Source: Commensalibacter intestini A911 (GTDB lineage: Bacteria; Pseudomonadota; Alphaproteobacteria; Acetobacterales; Acetobacteraceae). Taken from it: DNA of 64,000 nucleotides. Below the pieces are notes generated by a model. That model was not told the DNA's origin. It saw only the letters and a program-made list of their open reading frames with translations, and did not search any database. Position numbers and translations under genes: made by a program. Where the stretch lies: NCBI RefSeq assembly GCF_000231445.1, contig NZ_AGFR01000009.1, positions 310,001-374,000 of the forward strand, given 5' to 3'. This document shows, one piece after another, positions 53,236-63,366 of this stretch (its first letter is position 1; every line of letters starts with the position of its first letter).

Positions 53236-55404
53236 ATGTTTAAATATTATCGTAAAGAAATTGAATGGGGCGGTCGCCCTTTAATTCTTGAAACAGGTAA
53301 AGTTGCTCGTCAAGCAGATGGTGCAGTTGTTATTACTTATGGTGGAACGGTTGTTTTATGTACCGCTGTTGGTGATAAAAAAGTCAAACCAGGTCAAGAC
53401 TTCTTTCCATTAACTGTTCATTACCAAGAAAAATCATTCGCTGTTGGTAAAATCCCTGGTGGATTTTTCAAACGTGAAGGTCGTGCATCAGAAGCAGAAA
53501 CTTTAAATTCTCGTTTAATTGATCGTCCAATTCGTCCATTATTCCCAGAGAATTTTAAAAATGAAGTGCAAGTGATTGCAACTGTATTAAGTCATGATCT
53601 TGAAAATGATCCTGCGATTGTTGCGTTAATTGGTTGTTCTGCAGCATTGACATTGTCTGGCATTCCTTTCTTAGGCCCAATTGCAGGCTGTCGTGTTGGT
53701 TATAAAGACGGTGAGTATATTTTAAACCCAACATTATCTGAAGTAAAAGATAGTGAACTTGATTTGGTAGTTGCAGGTACAACCGAAGGCGTTTTGATGG
53801 TTGAATCAGAAGCTAAAGAATTAAGTGAAGAAGTAATGTTAGGTGCGGTTAATTTTGGTCACCAAGCAGGACAAGTTGTGATTGATGCGATTATTGCATT
53901 GGCTGAACATGCTGCTCGTCAACCTTGGGATTTAATTGAGCCTACTGCTGAAGAGAAAAAATTAAAAACACGTATCGATAAAGTTGGTCGTAAAATCTTA
54001 GCAGAAGCTTACAAAGAAAAAGAAAAGCAAAAACGTTATGCTGCTCTTGGTGAAGCACGTAACAAGATTATTGAAAAAATTACCGAAGAAGAACTCGATG
54101 TTGAAAAAGCACGTTCTTTGATTGATAGTCTTGAAGCGGATATTGTTCGTACATCTGTTTTAAAAACTGGTATTCGTATTGATGGTCGTGATTTGACAAC
54201 CGTTCGCCCAATTATTGGTGAAGTGGGTATTCTACCAAGAACACATGGGTCTGCGCTCTTTACTCGTGGTGAAACCCAAGCTTTGGTTGTGACCACATTG
54301 GGAACAGCACAAGACGAACAAATTATTGACGCATTAGAAGGCGAATATCGCTCTAATTTCATGTTGCATTATAATTTCCCTCCATACTCTGTTGGGGAAT
54401 GTGGTCGTTTAGGTGCGCCTGGTCGTCGTGAAATTGGTCATGGTAAATTGGCTTGGCGTGCAATTCATCCTTTGTTACCAAGCAAAGAAGCATTCCCTTA
54501 TACGATGCGCGTTGTTTCTGAAATTACAGAAAGTAACGGTTCATCTTCTATGGCAACAGTTTGTGGTACTTCTTTATCTTTGATGGATGCCGGGGTTCCT
54601 ATGGAACGTCCAGTTGCAGGGATTGCAATGGGCTTGATCAAAGAAGATAAAGGTGTTGCTGTGTTAACTGATATTCTTGGGGATGAAGATCATCTTGGGG
54701 ATATGGATTTCAAAGTGGCAGGAACAGAGCAAGGGATTACAGCTCTTCAAATGGATATTAAAATTACTTCCATTACGCCTGACATTATGAAACAAGCATT
54801 GGCACAAGCTAAAGATGGTCGTATGCACATTCTTGGCGAAATGGCTAAAGCTTTAACTGAAAGCCGTGCTGAAATTTCTGACAATGCGCCTCATATTATT
54901 GTGATGAATGTGCCTAAAGAAAAAATCAGAGATTTGATTGGTGCTGGTGGTAAAACTATTCGTGAAATCGTTGAATATGCAGGTTGTAAGATCGATATTG
55001 AAGATGATGGCACGGTAAGAATTGCAGTAACTTCAAGCGATCAAGCAGATAGAGCAAGAGAGCGTATTGAATCTATTGTTGTTGAGCCAGAAGTAGGTCG
55101 TATTTACTCTGGTAAAGTGGTAAAAGTTGCTGATTTCGGTGCTTTTGTAAACTTTATGGGTGCTCGTGATGGGTTGGTTCATATTTCTGAACTTGCAGAA
55201 GGCCGCGTTGCTCGTACTAGCGATGTTGTTAAAGTTGATGACATTGTTAAGGTTAAAGTCGTTGGTTTTGATGACCGTGGTAAAATTAAACTTTCTATGC
55301 GTGAAGTTGATCAAGAAACTGGCGCTGATATCAGCGAAAGTCTTCCTCCACGTGCGCCATCACCAAGTCGTAACAGAAGTGATCGCCCTCAAAGAAGATC
55401 TTAA
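53236..55404 (+). CDS. pnp: Polyribonucleotide nucleotidyltransferase (PNPase)
   Basis: The 722-residue protein has two RNase PH-like domains (about 1-150 and 310-540) joined by a helical linker, then KH ([21 protein letters not shown]) and S1 ([33 protein letters not shown]) domains, ending in an Arg/Ser/Pro-rich tail. It degrades RNA 3'-5' using phosphate. Length is normal. Its own leader carries a long hairpin, consistent with autoregulation. Confidence 0.97.
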   Translation: MFKYYRKEIEWGGRPLILETGKVARQADGAVVITYGGTVVLCTAVGDKKVKPGQDFFPLTVHYQEKSFAVGKIPGGFFKREGRASEAETLNSRLIDRPIRPLFPENFKNEVQVIATVLSHDLENDPAIVALIGCSAALTLSGIPFLGPIAGCRVGYKDGEYILNPTLSEVKDSELDLVVAGTTEGVLMVESEAKELSEEVMLGAVNFGHQAGQVVIDAIIALAEHAARQPWDLIEPTAEEKKLKTRIDKVGRKILAEAYKEKEKQKRYAALGEARNKIIEKITEEELDVEKARSLIDSLEADIVRTSVLKTGIRIDGRDLTTVRPIIGEVGILPRTHGSALFTRGETQALVVTTLGTAQDEQIIDALEGEYRSNFMLHYNFPPYSVGECGRLGAPGRREIGHGKLAWRAIHPLLPSKEAFPYTMRVVSEITESNGSSSMATVCGTSLSLMDAGVPMERPVAGIAMGLIKEDKGVAVLTDILGDEDHLGDMDFKVAGTEQGITALQMDIKITSITPDIMKQALAQAKDGRMHILGEMAKALTESRAEISDNAPHIIVMNVPKEKIRDLIGAGGKTIREIVEYAGCKIDIEDDGTVRIAVTSSDQADRARERIESIVVEPEVGRIYSGKVVKVADFGAFVNFMGARDGLVHISELAEGRVARTSDVVKVDDIVKVKVVGFDDRGKIKLSMREVDQETGADISESLPPRAPSPSRNRSDRPQRRS

Positions 55405-55530
55405 AAACTAGTAACTTTGGTGGCAAAGTAATAAAATTTTGCTTTGCCACTGGAAAAAAACATTTTATATGATTAAAAGATTTGATTCGAGTATGTGTGT
55501 TAGATATTTGCATTGTGAGCTGGAGCAGTA

Positions 55531-56949
55531 ATGAAGGCAGTTAATCCAATTCTTATGGGTGGTAAAGAAGTTTTACCATTAGTTGAAGGGGGCAAAGGGG
55601 TTGCAATTTCCACAGGTGTCTCTGCTGGGTATTGGTCTGCTGCTGGTGGTGTTGGTACTGTATCAGTTGTAAATGCAGATAGCTATGACGATGAAGGGAA
55701 TATCATTCCTCAAATTTATCGTGCAAAAACACGTCGTGAACGCCATGAAGAGTTGATTAAATACGCAATTTCTGGCGGGATTACTCAAGCAAGGATTGCT
55801 CGTGAAATTGCTGGGCCTGATGCTCCTATTCATGCCAATGTTATGTGGGAAATGGGTGGATGTGAGCCTGTTATTTCTGCGGTTCTAGAGCAAGCAAAAG
55901 GAACGATAACTGGGGTGACCTGTGGTGCAGGAATGCCGTTCAGATTATCTGAACTTGCCTCTAAAAATGGTGTGTATTATTACCCGATTATTTCTTCTGG
56001 TCGTGCGTTTAATGCTTTGTGGCGTAGAGCTTATAACAAACATCCAGAATGGTTGGGTGGTGTTGTTTATGAAGATCCATGGCGTGCAGGTGGACATAAT
56101 GGATTATCGAATAGTGAAGATCCATTAGTGCCTCAAGATCCGTTTCCTCGGGTTTTGGAATTGCGCAGAGTTATGCGTCAATATGGATTAGATAATATTC
56201 CTATTATTATGGCTGGTAGTGTTTGGTGGCTTTCAGAGTGGGAAGATTGGCTTGATAATCCTGATTTAGGGCCGATTGCGTTTCAGTTTGGAACACGTCC
56301 ATTATTAACCAAAGAAAGCCCAATTCCACAAGCTTGGAAAGATCGTTTGCGGACGTTAAAAGAAGGTGATATTTATTTAAATCAATTTTCACCAACGGGT
56401 TTCTTCTCTTCAGCAGTTAAAAATAGCTTTTTGTTAGACTTAAAAGCACGTTCAGAACGTCAGATTTCTTTTGCGAAAGAACCAGAAGGCGATATGACAG
56501 TGCCATATGAATATGGTGCTCGAGGACGTGTGATTTATGTTACTTCTCAAGATCGCGAACATATCGCAGGTTGGGAGCAACAAGGGTTTACACAAATGAT
56601 GTTAACCCCAGATAATACATATGTATTCGTAACACCCGAACAAGCGATGTCTATTCAAAAAGACCAAGCGGATTGTATGGGTTGTTTATCTATGTGTCGT
56701 TTTTCTAATTGGTCACAACATGGTCCAGATTATACAACAGGAAATCGCCCAGACCCTCGGTCTTTTTGTATTCAAAGCACATTGCAAAAGATTGCACATG
56801 CTTCAGGTGAACATGCGAATGAGATTATGGATCATAATTTGATGTTTAGCGGTACCCAAGGGTGGCGTTTTGGTTCTGATCCATTTTATGCCAATGGATT
56901 TACCCCAACGGTTAAAGAGTTAATTAACCGTATTTTAACGGGATATTAA
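55531..56949 (+). CDS. Nitronate monooxygenase-family flavoprotein with a cysteine-rich tail
   Basis: The 472-residue protein has the FMN-binding TIM barrel of nitronate monooxygenase/2-nitropropane dioxygenase (VSAGYWSAAGGVGTVS, GVTCGAGMPFRLSELA, AGSVWWLSEWEDWL). It is longer than usual (~330): the C-terminal ~130 residues hold a CMGCLSMC motif that could bind a metal or iron-sulfur cluster. It may oxidise nitronates or be an enoyl-reductase-like flavoenzyme. The ATG follows GAGCTGGAGCAGTA. It is between pnp and a terminator, alone in its transcript. Confidence 0.8.
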   Translation: MKAVNPILMGGKEVLPLVEGGKGVAISTGVSAGYWSAAGGVGTVSVVNADSYDDEGNIIPQIYRAKTRRERHEELIKYAISGGITQARIAREIAGPDAPIHANVMWEMGGCEPVISAVLEQAKGTITGVTCGAGMPFRLSELASKNGVYYYPIISSGRAFNALWRRAYNKHPEWLGGVVYEDPWRAGGHNGLSNSEDPLVPQDPFPRVLELRRVMRQYGLDNIPIIMAGSVWWLSEWEDWLDNPDLGPIAFQFGTRPLLTKESPIPQAWKDRLRTLKEGDIYLNQFSPTGFFSSAVKNSFLLDLKARSERQISFAKEPEGDMTVPYEYGARGRVIYVTSQDREHIAGWEQQGFTQMMLTPDNTYVFVTPEQAMSIQKDQADCMGCLSMCRFSNWSQHGPDYTTGNRPDPRSFCIQSTLQKIAHASGEHANEIMDHNLMFSGTQGWRFGSDPFYANGFTPTVKELINRILTGY

Positions 56950-56955
56950 TCGTTT

Positions 56956-56988
56956 AAAAGCCCTTTGATTTTTCAGAGGGCTTTTTTT
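56956..56988 (+). terminator. Rho-independent terminator
   Basis: AAAAGCCCT and AGGGCTTTT flank TTGA/TCAG and a short T loop, giving a long stem followed by a T-run, 6 bases after the flavoprotein stop codon. Confidence 0.85.
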
Positions 56989-57082
56989 ATGTTTAATTAT
57001 AATATTGATATTATTCTGACTATCTCAGTAAGCATCATGTATAAATTTATGATGTAGTATCTTAACTTGTTTATAAAGGGAT

Positions 57083-57619
57083 TTAGTGGAGTGAGCCATC
57101 ACTACTCAGATACATACCATCACTTAAATATACATCTTCACCAGAGTCATCTATTGCTAGATCATTATATAATTCTATCATTTCCTCTTCAGCACGAGAT
57201 TTTATATCGTAGTTATCATAGATTTCAAAAAATCTTTTGAGTATTTCCTTAGTTTGTATCTCTTGATTATTATCTTCAATTATAAGAGAACAAATTTTTA
57301 CATATTTTCTGCTGTTATGATCAGATGTTACAAGCGGTTTTAATTTTAGTTCAAGAGCAAGTTGTAAGGCAGATGTAATTAATTGTTTTTGATTTTGGCA
57401 TACCGTTATTGGACCATTATCCTCATCAGCTGTTGCAGTCATCAACTCGTAGTGAGGCTTTTCTCCTAGCAGTCTTAAAAAGACTGTTGTAGATCTTACA
57501 ATTATGTAACCTTCTTTGCTATCTAGTCCTTCTTTTTTTGATTTTATTATCTCAAATGTCATATTGTTTATCACTTTGTGCAATTTATTAAGTAAAACCA
57601 AGTGATTATTATACGTCAT
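57083..57619 (-). CDS. Hypothetical cytoplasmic protein
   Basis: The 178-residue protein is acidic with no signal or membrane segment; it has an N-terminal region TFEIIKSKKEGLDSKEGYIIV and an acidic Ser/Asp-rich C-terminus (IDDSGEDVYLSDGMYL). I do not recognise a domain. A second start M20 at 57562 is possible. Between two terminators and next to purD, it stands alone, and its AT-rich codon use resembles the accessory genes, so it could be acquired. Real coding potential is likely because the frame is long and the composition even, but function is unknown. Confidence 0.5.
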   Translation of the reverse strand: MTYNNHLVLLNKLHKVINNMTFEIIKSKKEGLDSKEGYIIVRSTTVFLRLLGEKPHYELMTATADEDNGPITVCQNQKQLITSALQLALELKLKPLVTSDHNSRKYVKICSLIIEDNNQEIQTKEILKRFFEIYDNYDIKSRAEEEMIELYNDLAIDDSGEDVYLSDGMYLSSDGSLH

Positions 57620-57670
57620 AATTATAAATCATTACAATTTCATAATTAATTTATTTTTTAATCTGATTGT

Positions 57671-57710
57671 AAAAAAAATGTCTATAAACTATCGTTTAAG
57701 CTTATAGACA
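57671..57710 (-). terminator. Terminator of purD
   Basis: On the minus strand GTCTATAAGCTTAAACG and the following TTTATAGAC pair around a short loop, followed by eight T (A-run at 57671-57678 on the plus strand). Confidence 0.7.
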
Positions 57711-57724
57711 AAACCAATAAAGAC

Positions 57725-58999
57725 TTATTTTCTTAACGCACGATTACCAATATCATTGCGCCAAATGCCATCTTTCCATTCGATTTTACGAACAGCTTGA
57801 TAGGCGATTTCTTGAGCTTTTTCTAGGTCATCATGTAAGACAGATACGCAAAGCACACGACCACCCGCAGCGCAAAGCTCTTGATTATTGTTCATTGTCG
57901 TTCCTGCATGGAAAACTTTAACATTTGGTAAAGTCTCTGCTGCTTCAATATTGGAAATAATCCCCCCTGTTGTTGGGGTTCCAGGATAGCCTTTGGCAGC
58001 CATAATAATACAAATACCTGCTTGATCAGAGAATTTGATTTCTGATTGAGAAAGTTTGCCTTGGCTTAGGTTAAATAAGATTTCCAATAAATCAGATTGT
58101 AAGCGAGGTAAAAGCACTTCGGCTTCTGGATCTCCAAAACGAGTATTATATTCGATTAAAGCAGGCCCTTTGGGAGTTAGCATTAATCCAGCAAAGATTA
58201 CACCACGGAAAGGTGTTCCTCTTTTGTTCATTTCTTTTAACATTGGACGAACGGTTAAGTCCAAAGCATGCTCTTGTGCGGCTTTGTCAAAGAAAGGTGG
58301 TGGGGATACCGCACCCATTCCGCCTGTATTTGGGCCAGTATCACCATCGCCAATGCGTTTATGATCTTGTGCCGCACCGATAAGAACTGCGTTCTCCCCA
58401 TCACAGAACGCAAATAAAGAAACCTCTTCACCTGTTAGGAATTCTTCAATAACAACTTTATGCCCTGCTTGTCCAAAAGCAGAACCTGCCAACATATCTT
58501 GAATGGTGTGTTCTGCTTCTTCAAAATCAGCAGCTATAATAACGCCTTTACCAGCTGCTAATCCATCTGCTTTGATAACAATTGGAAAAGATTGTGTTTT
58601 TAAATATTCAATAGCTGGAGTAACTTCGGTAAATTCTTGCCATTGAGCGGTTGGAATGTTGGCGGCATCACAGACAATTTTGGTAAAGCTTTTGCTTCCT
58701 TCAAGTTGAGCAGCCTCTTGTGTGGGGCCAGCACATGGGATTCCCACTGCATTACATGCATCGGTTAATCCTTTAACCAAAGGAAGCTCAGGGCCAGGGA
58801 TCACAAGGTCAATATGATTTTCTTGTGCAAATTTTACAAGATCGGTGATATTATCAACTTTAATATCAATATTTTTACCATATTGAGCAGTACCTGGGTT
58901 TCCTGGTGCGATAAATAGCTCGGTAAGTTTTGGGGAACGGGCAATAGCCATGGAAATGGCGTGTTCTCTACCTCCTGAACCGACCAGTAAAACTCGCAT
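57725..58999 (-). CDS. purD: Phosphoribosylamine-glycine ligase
   Basis: From the ATG at 58999 (AAGGAAATCAC as ribosome binding site) the enzyme has 424 residues and begins MRVLLVGSGGREHAI; a longer frame from 59047 adds 16 unlikely residues. ATP-grasp features include VVIEEFLTGEEVSLFAFCDG and GMGAVSPPPFF, and GLMLTPKGPALIEYNTRFGDPEAE. It joins glycine to phosphoribosylamine in purine synthesis. It is divergent from xseA with 53 bases between starts. Length normal. Confidence 0.97.
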   Translation of the reverse strand: MRVLLVGSGGREHAISMAIARSPKLTELFIAPGNPGTAQYGKNIDIKVDNITDLVKFAQENHIDLVIPGPELPLVKGLTDACNAVGIPCAGPTQEAAQLEGSKSFTKIVCDAANIPTAQWQEFTEVTPAIEYLKTQSFPIVIKADGLAAGKGVIIAADFEEAEHTIQDMLAGSAFGQAGHKVVIEEFLTGEEVSLFAFCDGENAVLIGAAQDHKRIGDGDTGPNTGGMGAVSPPPFFDKAAQEHALDLTVRPMLKEMNKRGTPFRGVIFAGLMLTPKGPALIEYNTRFGDPEAEVLLPRLQSDLLEILFNLSQGKLSQSEIKFSDQAGICIIMAAKGYPGTPTTGGIISNIEAAETLPNVKVFHAGTTMNNNQELCAAGGRVLCVSVLHDDLEKAQEIAYQAVRKIEWKDGIWRNDIGNRALRK

Positions 59000-59052
59000 T
59001 GTGATTTCCTTCCTTTTTCTATTCTTTACTTGAGTAAGGTTTATCATATTTT

Positions 59053-60504
59053 ATGTCTATGAATGACCAACTTTCTGACTTGATGACGGATAATATACCA
59101 GAATTTACCGTAGGGGATATCTCTACAGCGATTAAACGGATTTTAGAAGGGAATTTTTCACGTGTAAAAGTTCGTGGAGAAATTACCGAGTTAAAGAAAT
59201 ATCCATCAGGTCATATTTATTTTTCTTTGAAAGATGAAGAAGGTAAGTTAACCGCGATTATTTGGCGCTTTACAGCTGCTAAATTAAAAATGCAGTTAGA
59301 AAATGGAATTGAAATTGTTGCAACAGGTAAGATTTCTTCTTATGGTGAGCGCTCTTCATATCAGTTGATTGTCGATCAAGTAGATTACGCAGGCGAAGGA
59401 GCAATGCTTGCTCGAATCGAGAAGCTGCGTAAGAAGTTAGAAGAAGAAGGTCTTTTTGCTCAGGAACGAAAACGCTCCATTCCTCTATTACCACAAACAG
59501 TTGGTGTGATTACTTCTCCCAAAGGGGCAGTATTGCATGATATTAAAACCACGATTGCTCGTCGCTTTCCCAGAGATATCATTATTTGGCCTGTTGCCGT
59601 GCAAGGCGATGGTGCTGTAGAGCAAATTGCTCAAGCAATTGAGGGATTTAATCAATTATCCTCTGTTTCGAAAGCGCCTCGTCCTGATATTTTAATTGTG
59701 GCGAGAGGGGGCGGTTCATTAGAGGATTTAATGGCCTTTAATGATGAACGTGTGGTTAGGGCCGCTGCGAATTCTCAGATTCCGTTAATCTCTGCTGTTG
59801 GACATGAAACAGATACAACCTTGATCGATTTTGCATCAGACCGTAGAGCGCCAACACCAACGGCGGCAGCTGAAATGGCGGTGCCATCCAAGGCGGATAT
59901 AATCGCTGGATTGATGCAATATACAACACGCTTAAGTAAAGCGTTAATTCATTTAAATCAGGCCTATCGATTACGGTTAAATAAAGCAGTTTCGAAATTA
60001 CCAGATATTCCAACTTTATTGGCTCAAAGTCGAATGAGGCTCGATGATCGTTCTTATCGCTTAGATCTGGCTTTACCAGCATTGGTGATGAAACGCCGTC
60101 ATCGTTTGTCCGCAATTAAACCAGTCGATCAATATGTATTTGGATTATTAAATCGCTTTAAATCCACTATTCATATGCATAAAATGCAAATGACTTCGTC
60201 TTGGCGACATTATTTGCAACAGCAAAAAATAACGTTGCCTGTATTGCCGTTGTCTTTGTTAAAATCGACTTGCCGAGAAAAACAAATACAATTGCAATCG
60301 CTTTCTGCACGTTTAGAATCTTTGTCTCCTAAAGCCGTTCTGTCACGAGGATATGTGTTTGTAAAAGACAAACAAGGTCATACGGTAACGCAAGCCAAAG
60401 GATTACGTGCGGGATCAGAGTTAAGCTTGACGTTTTATGATGGTGAACGCATGGTTCGGGTGGTAAAAGAGCAAGATAAACGTCAAGAGACTTTGGATTT
60501 ATAA
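59053..60504 (+). CDS. xseA: Exodeoxyribonuclease VII large subunit
   Basis: The 483-residue protein has an N-terminal OB domain (VKVRGEITELKKYPSGHIYFSLKDEE, about 30-115), the catalytic domain (VGVITSPKGAVLHDIKTTIARRFP, VARGGGSLEDLMAFNDERV, SAVGHETDTTLIDFASDRRAPTPTAAAE) and a coiled-coil C-terminus. It degrades single-stranded DNA with XseB, which is not in the window. Length slightly above E. coli. Divergent from purD. Confidence 0.96.
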   Translation: MSMNDQLSDLMTDNIPEFTVGDISTAIKRILEGNFSRVKVRGEITELKKYPSGHIYFSLKDEEGKLTAIIWRFTAAKLKMQLENGIEIVATGKISSYGERSSYQLIVDQVDYAGEGAMLARIEKLRKKLEEEGLFAQERKRSIPLLPQTVGVITSPKGAVLHDIKTTIARRFPRDIIIWPVAVQGDGAVEQIAQAIEGFNQLSSVSKAPRPDILIVARGGGSLEDLMAFNDERVVRAAANSQIPLISAVGHETDTTLIDFASDRRAPTPTAAAEMAVPSKADIIAGLMQYTTRLSKALIHLNQAYRLRLNKAVSKLPDIPTLLAQSRMRLDDRSYRLDLALPALVMKRRHRLSAIKPVDQYVFGLLNRFKSTIHMHKMQMTSSWRHYLQQQKITLPVLPLSLLKSTCREKQIQLQSLSARLESLSPKAVLSRGYVFVKDKQGHTVTQAKGLRAGSELSLTFYDGERMVRVVKEQDKRQETLDL

Positions 60505-60551
60505 GATAGTAATTAAAGGGCAAAAAATATTAAAACACGGAATAATAGAAA

Positions 60552-60992
60552 ATGAGCGTTTCTAAAATGGATGCGACTAAATTTTATTTACCAGGCGATA
60601 TTACGCAAGCTCAAGCAAATCAGGTGATTGAGGCAGCGGTTAAAAAAGCGGTTGAGAATAATCTGTTAATGAATATTGCGATTGTTGATGCTGGTGGGAA
60701 TTTAAAAGCATTTGTGCGTATGGATGGGGCGTTTTTGGCAAGTATTGATATTGCGATAAAAAAAGCGAAAACAGCACGTTCATTGAATATGTCTACACAT
60801 GAGCTTAGTAAACTTGCAGCACCAGGGCAGGAGCTCTATGGGATTGAAGCGACGAATGGAGGAATGGCGATTTTTGGTGGTGGTGAGTTATTGAAGAATA
60901 AAGAAGGATATATTATTGGCGCCATTGGCGTAAGTGGTGGCAGTGTTGAGGAAGATATGTCTGTTGCGCAGGCGGGTGCAGCCATTGTTTAA
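60552..60992 (+). CDS. GlcG/HbpS-family protein
   Basis: A 146-residue protein with the GlcG/HbpS (DUF336) pattern: ITQAQANQVIEAAVKKAVENN, IAIVDAGGNLKAFVRMDGAFLASIDIA and a Gly-rich GGMAIFGGGELLKN...IGAIGVSGGSVEEDMSVAQAG. Such proteins are part of glycolate-use operons or bind heme extracytoplasmically; here there is no signal peptide, so it is cytosolic. Its 3' end overlaps the next gene's start region. Confidence 0.85.
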   Translation: MSVSKMDATKFYLPGDITQAQANQVIEAAVKKAVENNLLMNIAIVDAGGNLKAFVRMDGAFLASIDIAIKKAKTARSLNMSTHELSKLAAPGQELYGIEATNGGMAIFGGGELLKNKEGYIIGAIGVSGGSVEEDMSVAQAGAAIV

Positions 60993-61431
60993 AGAACGTT
61001 ACTGGGAGGTATTGAGCCTTGATCAAATGGATGAGGCTCAGTGGGAATCTCTGTGTGATCGTTGTGGTCGCTGTTGTTTGCATAAATTACGTGATGAAGA
61101 AACAGACGAGATCGAATATACCAATGTAGCCTGTCGATTATTGGATGTTCAGACGGGACAATGTGGCGATTATTGCCGTCGTAAAATGCGTATTCCTGAT
61201 TGTATTCAGTTAACCAAAGAAATGTTATCGGAAATTGATTGGTTACCGCCGACTTGTTCTTATCGTTTATTGGCAGAGGGAAAAACTCTGCCAACGTGGC
61301 ATTATTTAAATACTGGTAGTTTTGATGAGGTCTATCAAGCGGGCATTTCTGTCAAAGGTCGTGTGATAAGCGAACGAGATGCTGGGGATTTAGAAGATTA
61401 TATTGTTGATTGGCCTGCTCAAGAATCGTAA
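60985..61431 (+). CDS. YcgN/UPF0260-family cysteine-cluster protein
   Basis: The product matches the UPF0260 (YcgN) family: LCDRCGRCCLHKLRDEETDEI, NVACRLLDVQTGQC, PDCIQLTKEML and PTCSYRLLAEGKTLPTWHYL, with a conserved cysteine cluster that may bind iron-sulfur or zinc. The longest frame begins at 60934 inside the GlcG gene; the TTG at 60985 fits the family's usual start (LFKERYWEVLSLDQMDE ahead of the cluster) and overlaps glcG by eight bases. Function is not known. Confidence 0.88.
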   Translation: MFKERYWEVLSLDQMDEAQWESLCDRCGRCCLHKLRDEETDEIEYTNVACRLLDVQTGQCGDYCRRKMRIPDCIQLTKEMLSEIDWLPPTCSYRLLAEGKTLPTWHYLNTGSFDEVYQAGISVKGRVISERDAGDLEDYIVDWPAQES

Positions 61432-61576
61432 AAGTTTCAGAATTAAAGAGTTTTATGCTTTCTTAATAATTGAAAAATTTAATTTTTTTATTTTTTCGAA
61501 AAAAAATGAAGAATTTTGTCATTATTTATTTGACGTTTTAAATCTTCATGCTATTAATACGATACAAACATCGAGA

Positions 61577-61662
61577 GCGAGCTTGGCGGAATGGTAGACG
61601 CTCAAGACTTAAAATCTTGTGTCCAATTGGACGTGTGGGTTCAAGTCCCACAGTTCGCACCA
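61577..61662 (+). tRNA. tRNA-Leu (anticodon TAA)
   Basis: The acceptor arm GCGAGCT/AGTTCGC, D arm, anticodon stem CAAGA/TCTTG with loop CTTAAAA (anticodon TAA), a long variable arm (class II, as in Leu/Ser), and T arm GTGGGTTCAAGTCCCAC are all visible, and CCA is encoded at the end. The total length is 86 bases. The T loop and long variable arm settle the identity. Its 3' neighbour is a probable acquired defence gene, as often seen next to tRNA genes. Confidence 0.95.
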
Positions 61663-61696
61663 CGATGTTTGTTTTAAAACATTTCCCCTTTGAAAA

Positions 61697-63295
61697 TTAA
61701 ATATCTTTTTTATCACTTTTTATATTTGGTAAGTGTTTTTGTATTGTTTTCGACAATATTGAATTTGGTTCGTTACGCAAATATCTAACGATCCATTCTT
61801 TGAATTGTGTAACCTTCATGCCTGTCGTTTTGCAAGCAATCGCTAACAAACCCTTATGATCATACCATTGTAACAATTTCTTTGTGTCCCGTTCTGCAAT
61901 TGCACTTTGAATGGCATCGTTAGCTGTCTTAATAAGTTGATCAATCTTTAATTTTGCTATTTGTGATTCGTATAATGTAATTAGAGCACTTTCATCCTCA
62001 GCTTCGGAACAGTCAATTTTCTTTAAGGTTCGGTCAATACGACGACGTGCATAGCGTAAGAGGCTTTGTTGTTGGTTTTTATCATTGCCAGGATGTATGA
62101 AGACTTCATTTATTAGCCCTTTGACTAACTCTTCTAATTCAACGCCTTGATAATGATTTGTTTTTGCGATTTCGGCTAAAACGTCTTCTAGTAAAAAGAT
62201 ATTTTCTATCTCAGAAACAGCGAGGGGATAAATATTAAGGCCAGAAAAATATTTTTTTTCTTCATCTGAATAATCATCTCCATCAATAATCCCAGCACAT
62301 TGATAATGATGAAGGTTTTTATTGTGATTAAGGGTAATGACTGCATACATTACTTCTTCGCATGAGTTCCTTGGTATAATTGTCCAATCAGGATAACAAG
62401 CACGATAGATTGGTAAGTCTAGGCTTTTTTCATTACCTTCAATAAATAAAATGGGTTGTCTGCTTCCGAGAATAAGAGTGGTGAGTTCTTCAGAGAAAGC
62501 ATTATTTTCTGTGAGTTCTTGGATATCCCATTTCTGATTGTCATATGCTTTGAGGATGTATTTTTGCCCATAACGATTCGCAAGAAATTCTAAATCATGG
62601 GAAATCGTAATAAATGCACAATCGGGTCTTGCAGTTTCTAATTCATCCCAAAGGCGAGACATAATGGATCTGTGTAAATGTTGCTCTGGTTCATCAAAAA
62701 TAAGCACAGTTCCAGAATCAGCAACAAATGTTTGTCCAAGAAGGTAAAAGACAGAGCGTTCACCATCGCTCATTTCACTAGCTGAATAGGGTGTTTGATT
62801 TAAATTTTGAACCTGGATATCATCTCCAGTGATTAGAAGCTGTTTATTAGGAAAAATACGATTCCAAATATCATTTAATCGTTGAAAAAATGTTTTTTGA
62901 AGAGGGGCATCATTTTTTGCATGAGCATTATTATGAGTTTGTAATGCGATATTAGATTGGTTTGCAAATAGAAGCTGAATTATAGCATTATAATTAGAAA
63001 AAAGAACAGTAGCATAACTGGCGCCCATAATGGCTGAAGAGGGTGTATATTGTTTTAGTGCATGTTTTGCTTGTGTCGCTGATATTTTATCAACAGTAGG
63101 ATTTAAAGTAAGATTACGATGTGCGGCAATACGATGTGCTTTTGCTCCTAGCTTATTTTCAATATAAACAGCTAATCTGGTTTTCCCAGAACCATTCGCA
63201 CCAATAAAGTAAATTCTTTCTTTTGGAGAACAGTTGATTGTTATTGTTTCATTATTTAGTGTGGGTATCGATAGATTGACAATGTCGTCGTCCAT
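61697..63295 (-). CDS. ATPase-Toprim (AAA/DUF4435) protein, PARIS AriAB-like
   Basis: The 532-residue protein has an ABC/SMC-like ATPase: Walker A IGANGSGKT (32-39), signature SDGERSVFYLL (176-186), Walker B VLIFDEPEQHLH (197-208) and H233. A DUF4435/Toprim-like domain follows: E286 (LFIEGNEK), DxD at D338/D340 (IIDGDD) and SEIENIFLL (361-369). In PARIS defence an ATPase AriA and Toprim nuclease AriB do this job, and some systems fuse both in one protein; AriB cuts host tRNA after a phage trigger. Here the order matches the fused form but the length is shorter than I expect. It ends 35 bases after tRNA-Leu. Other AAA-DUF4435 proteins could be unrelated, so this is a resemblance. Confidence 0.7.
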   Translation of the reverse strand: MDDDIVNLSIPTLNNETITINCSPKERIYFIGANGSGKTRLAVYIENKLGAKAHRIAAHRNLTLNPTVDKISATQAKHALKQYTPSSAIMGASYATVLFSNYNAIIQLLFANQSNIALQTHNNAHAKNDAPLQKTFFQRLNDIWNRIFPNKQLLITGDDIQVQNLNQTPYSASEMSDGERSVFYLLGQTFVADSGTVLIFDEPEQHLHRSIMSRLWDELETARPDCAFITISHDLEFLANRYGQKYILKAYDNQKWDIQELTENNAFSEELTTLILGSRQPILFIEGNEKSLDLPIYRACYPDWTIIPRNSCEEVMYAVITLNHNKNLHHYQCAGIIDGDDYSDEEKKYFSGLNIYPLAVSEIENIFLLEDVLAEIAKTNHYQGVELEELVKGLINEVFIHPGNDKNQQQSLLRYARRRIDRTLKKIDCSEAEDESALITLYESQIAKLKIDQLIKTANDAIQSAIAERDTKKLLQWYDHKGLLAIACKTTGMKVTQFKEWIVRYLRNEPNSILSKTIQKHLPNIKSDKKDI

Positions 63296-63366
63296 TGCAT
63301 ATGCTCCAGATTTGAATCAATATAAAACTATATCTTGAAGTGTAACGACATGAAAAGTTGTTTATT

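Noticed and set aside
57562-57619. Longer start of the hypothetical protein at 57,083-57,619
   Set aside because: The first 19 codons are AT-rich with no clear RBS; both starts remain possible, so no decision was taken.
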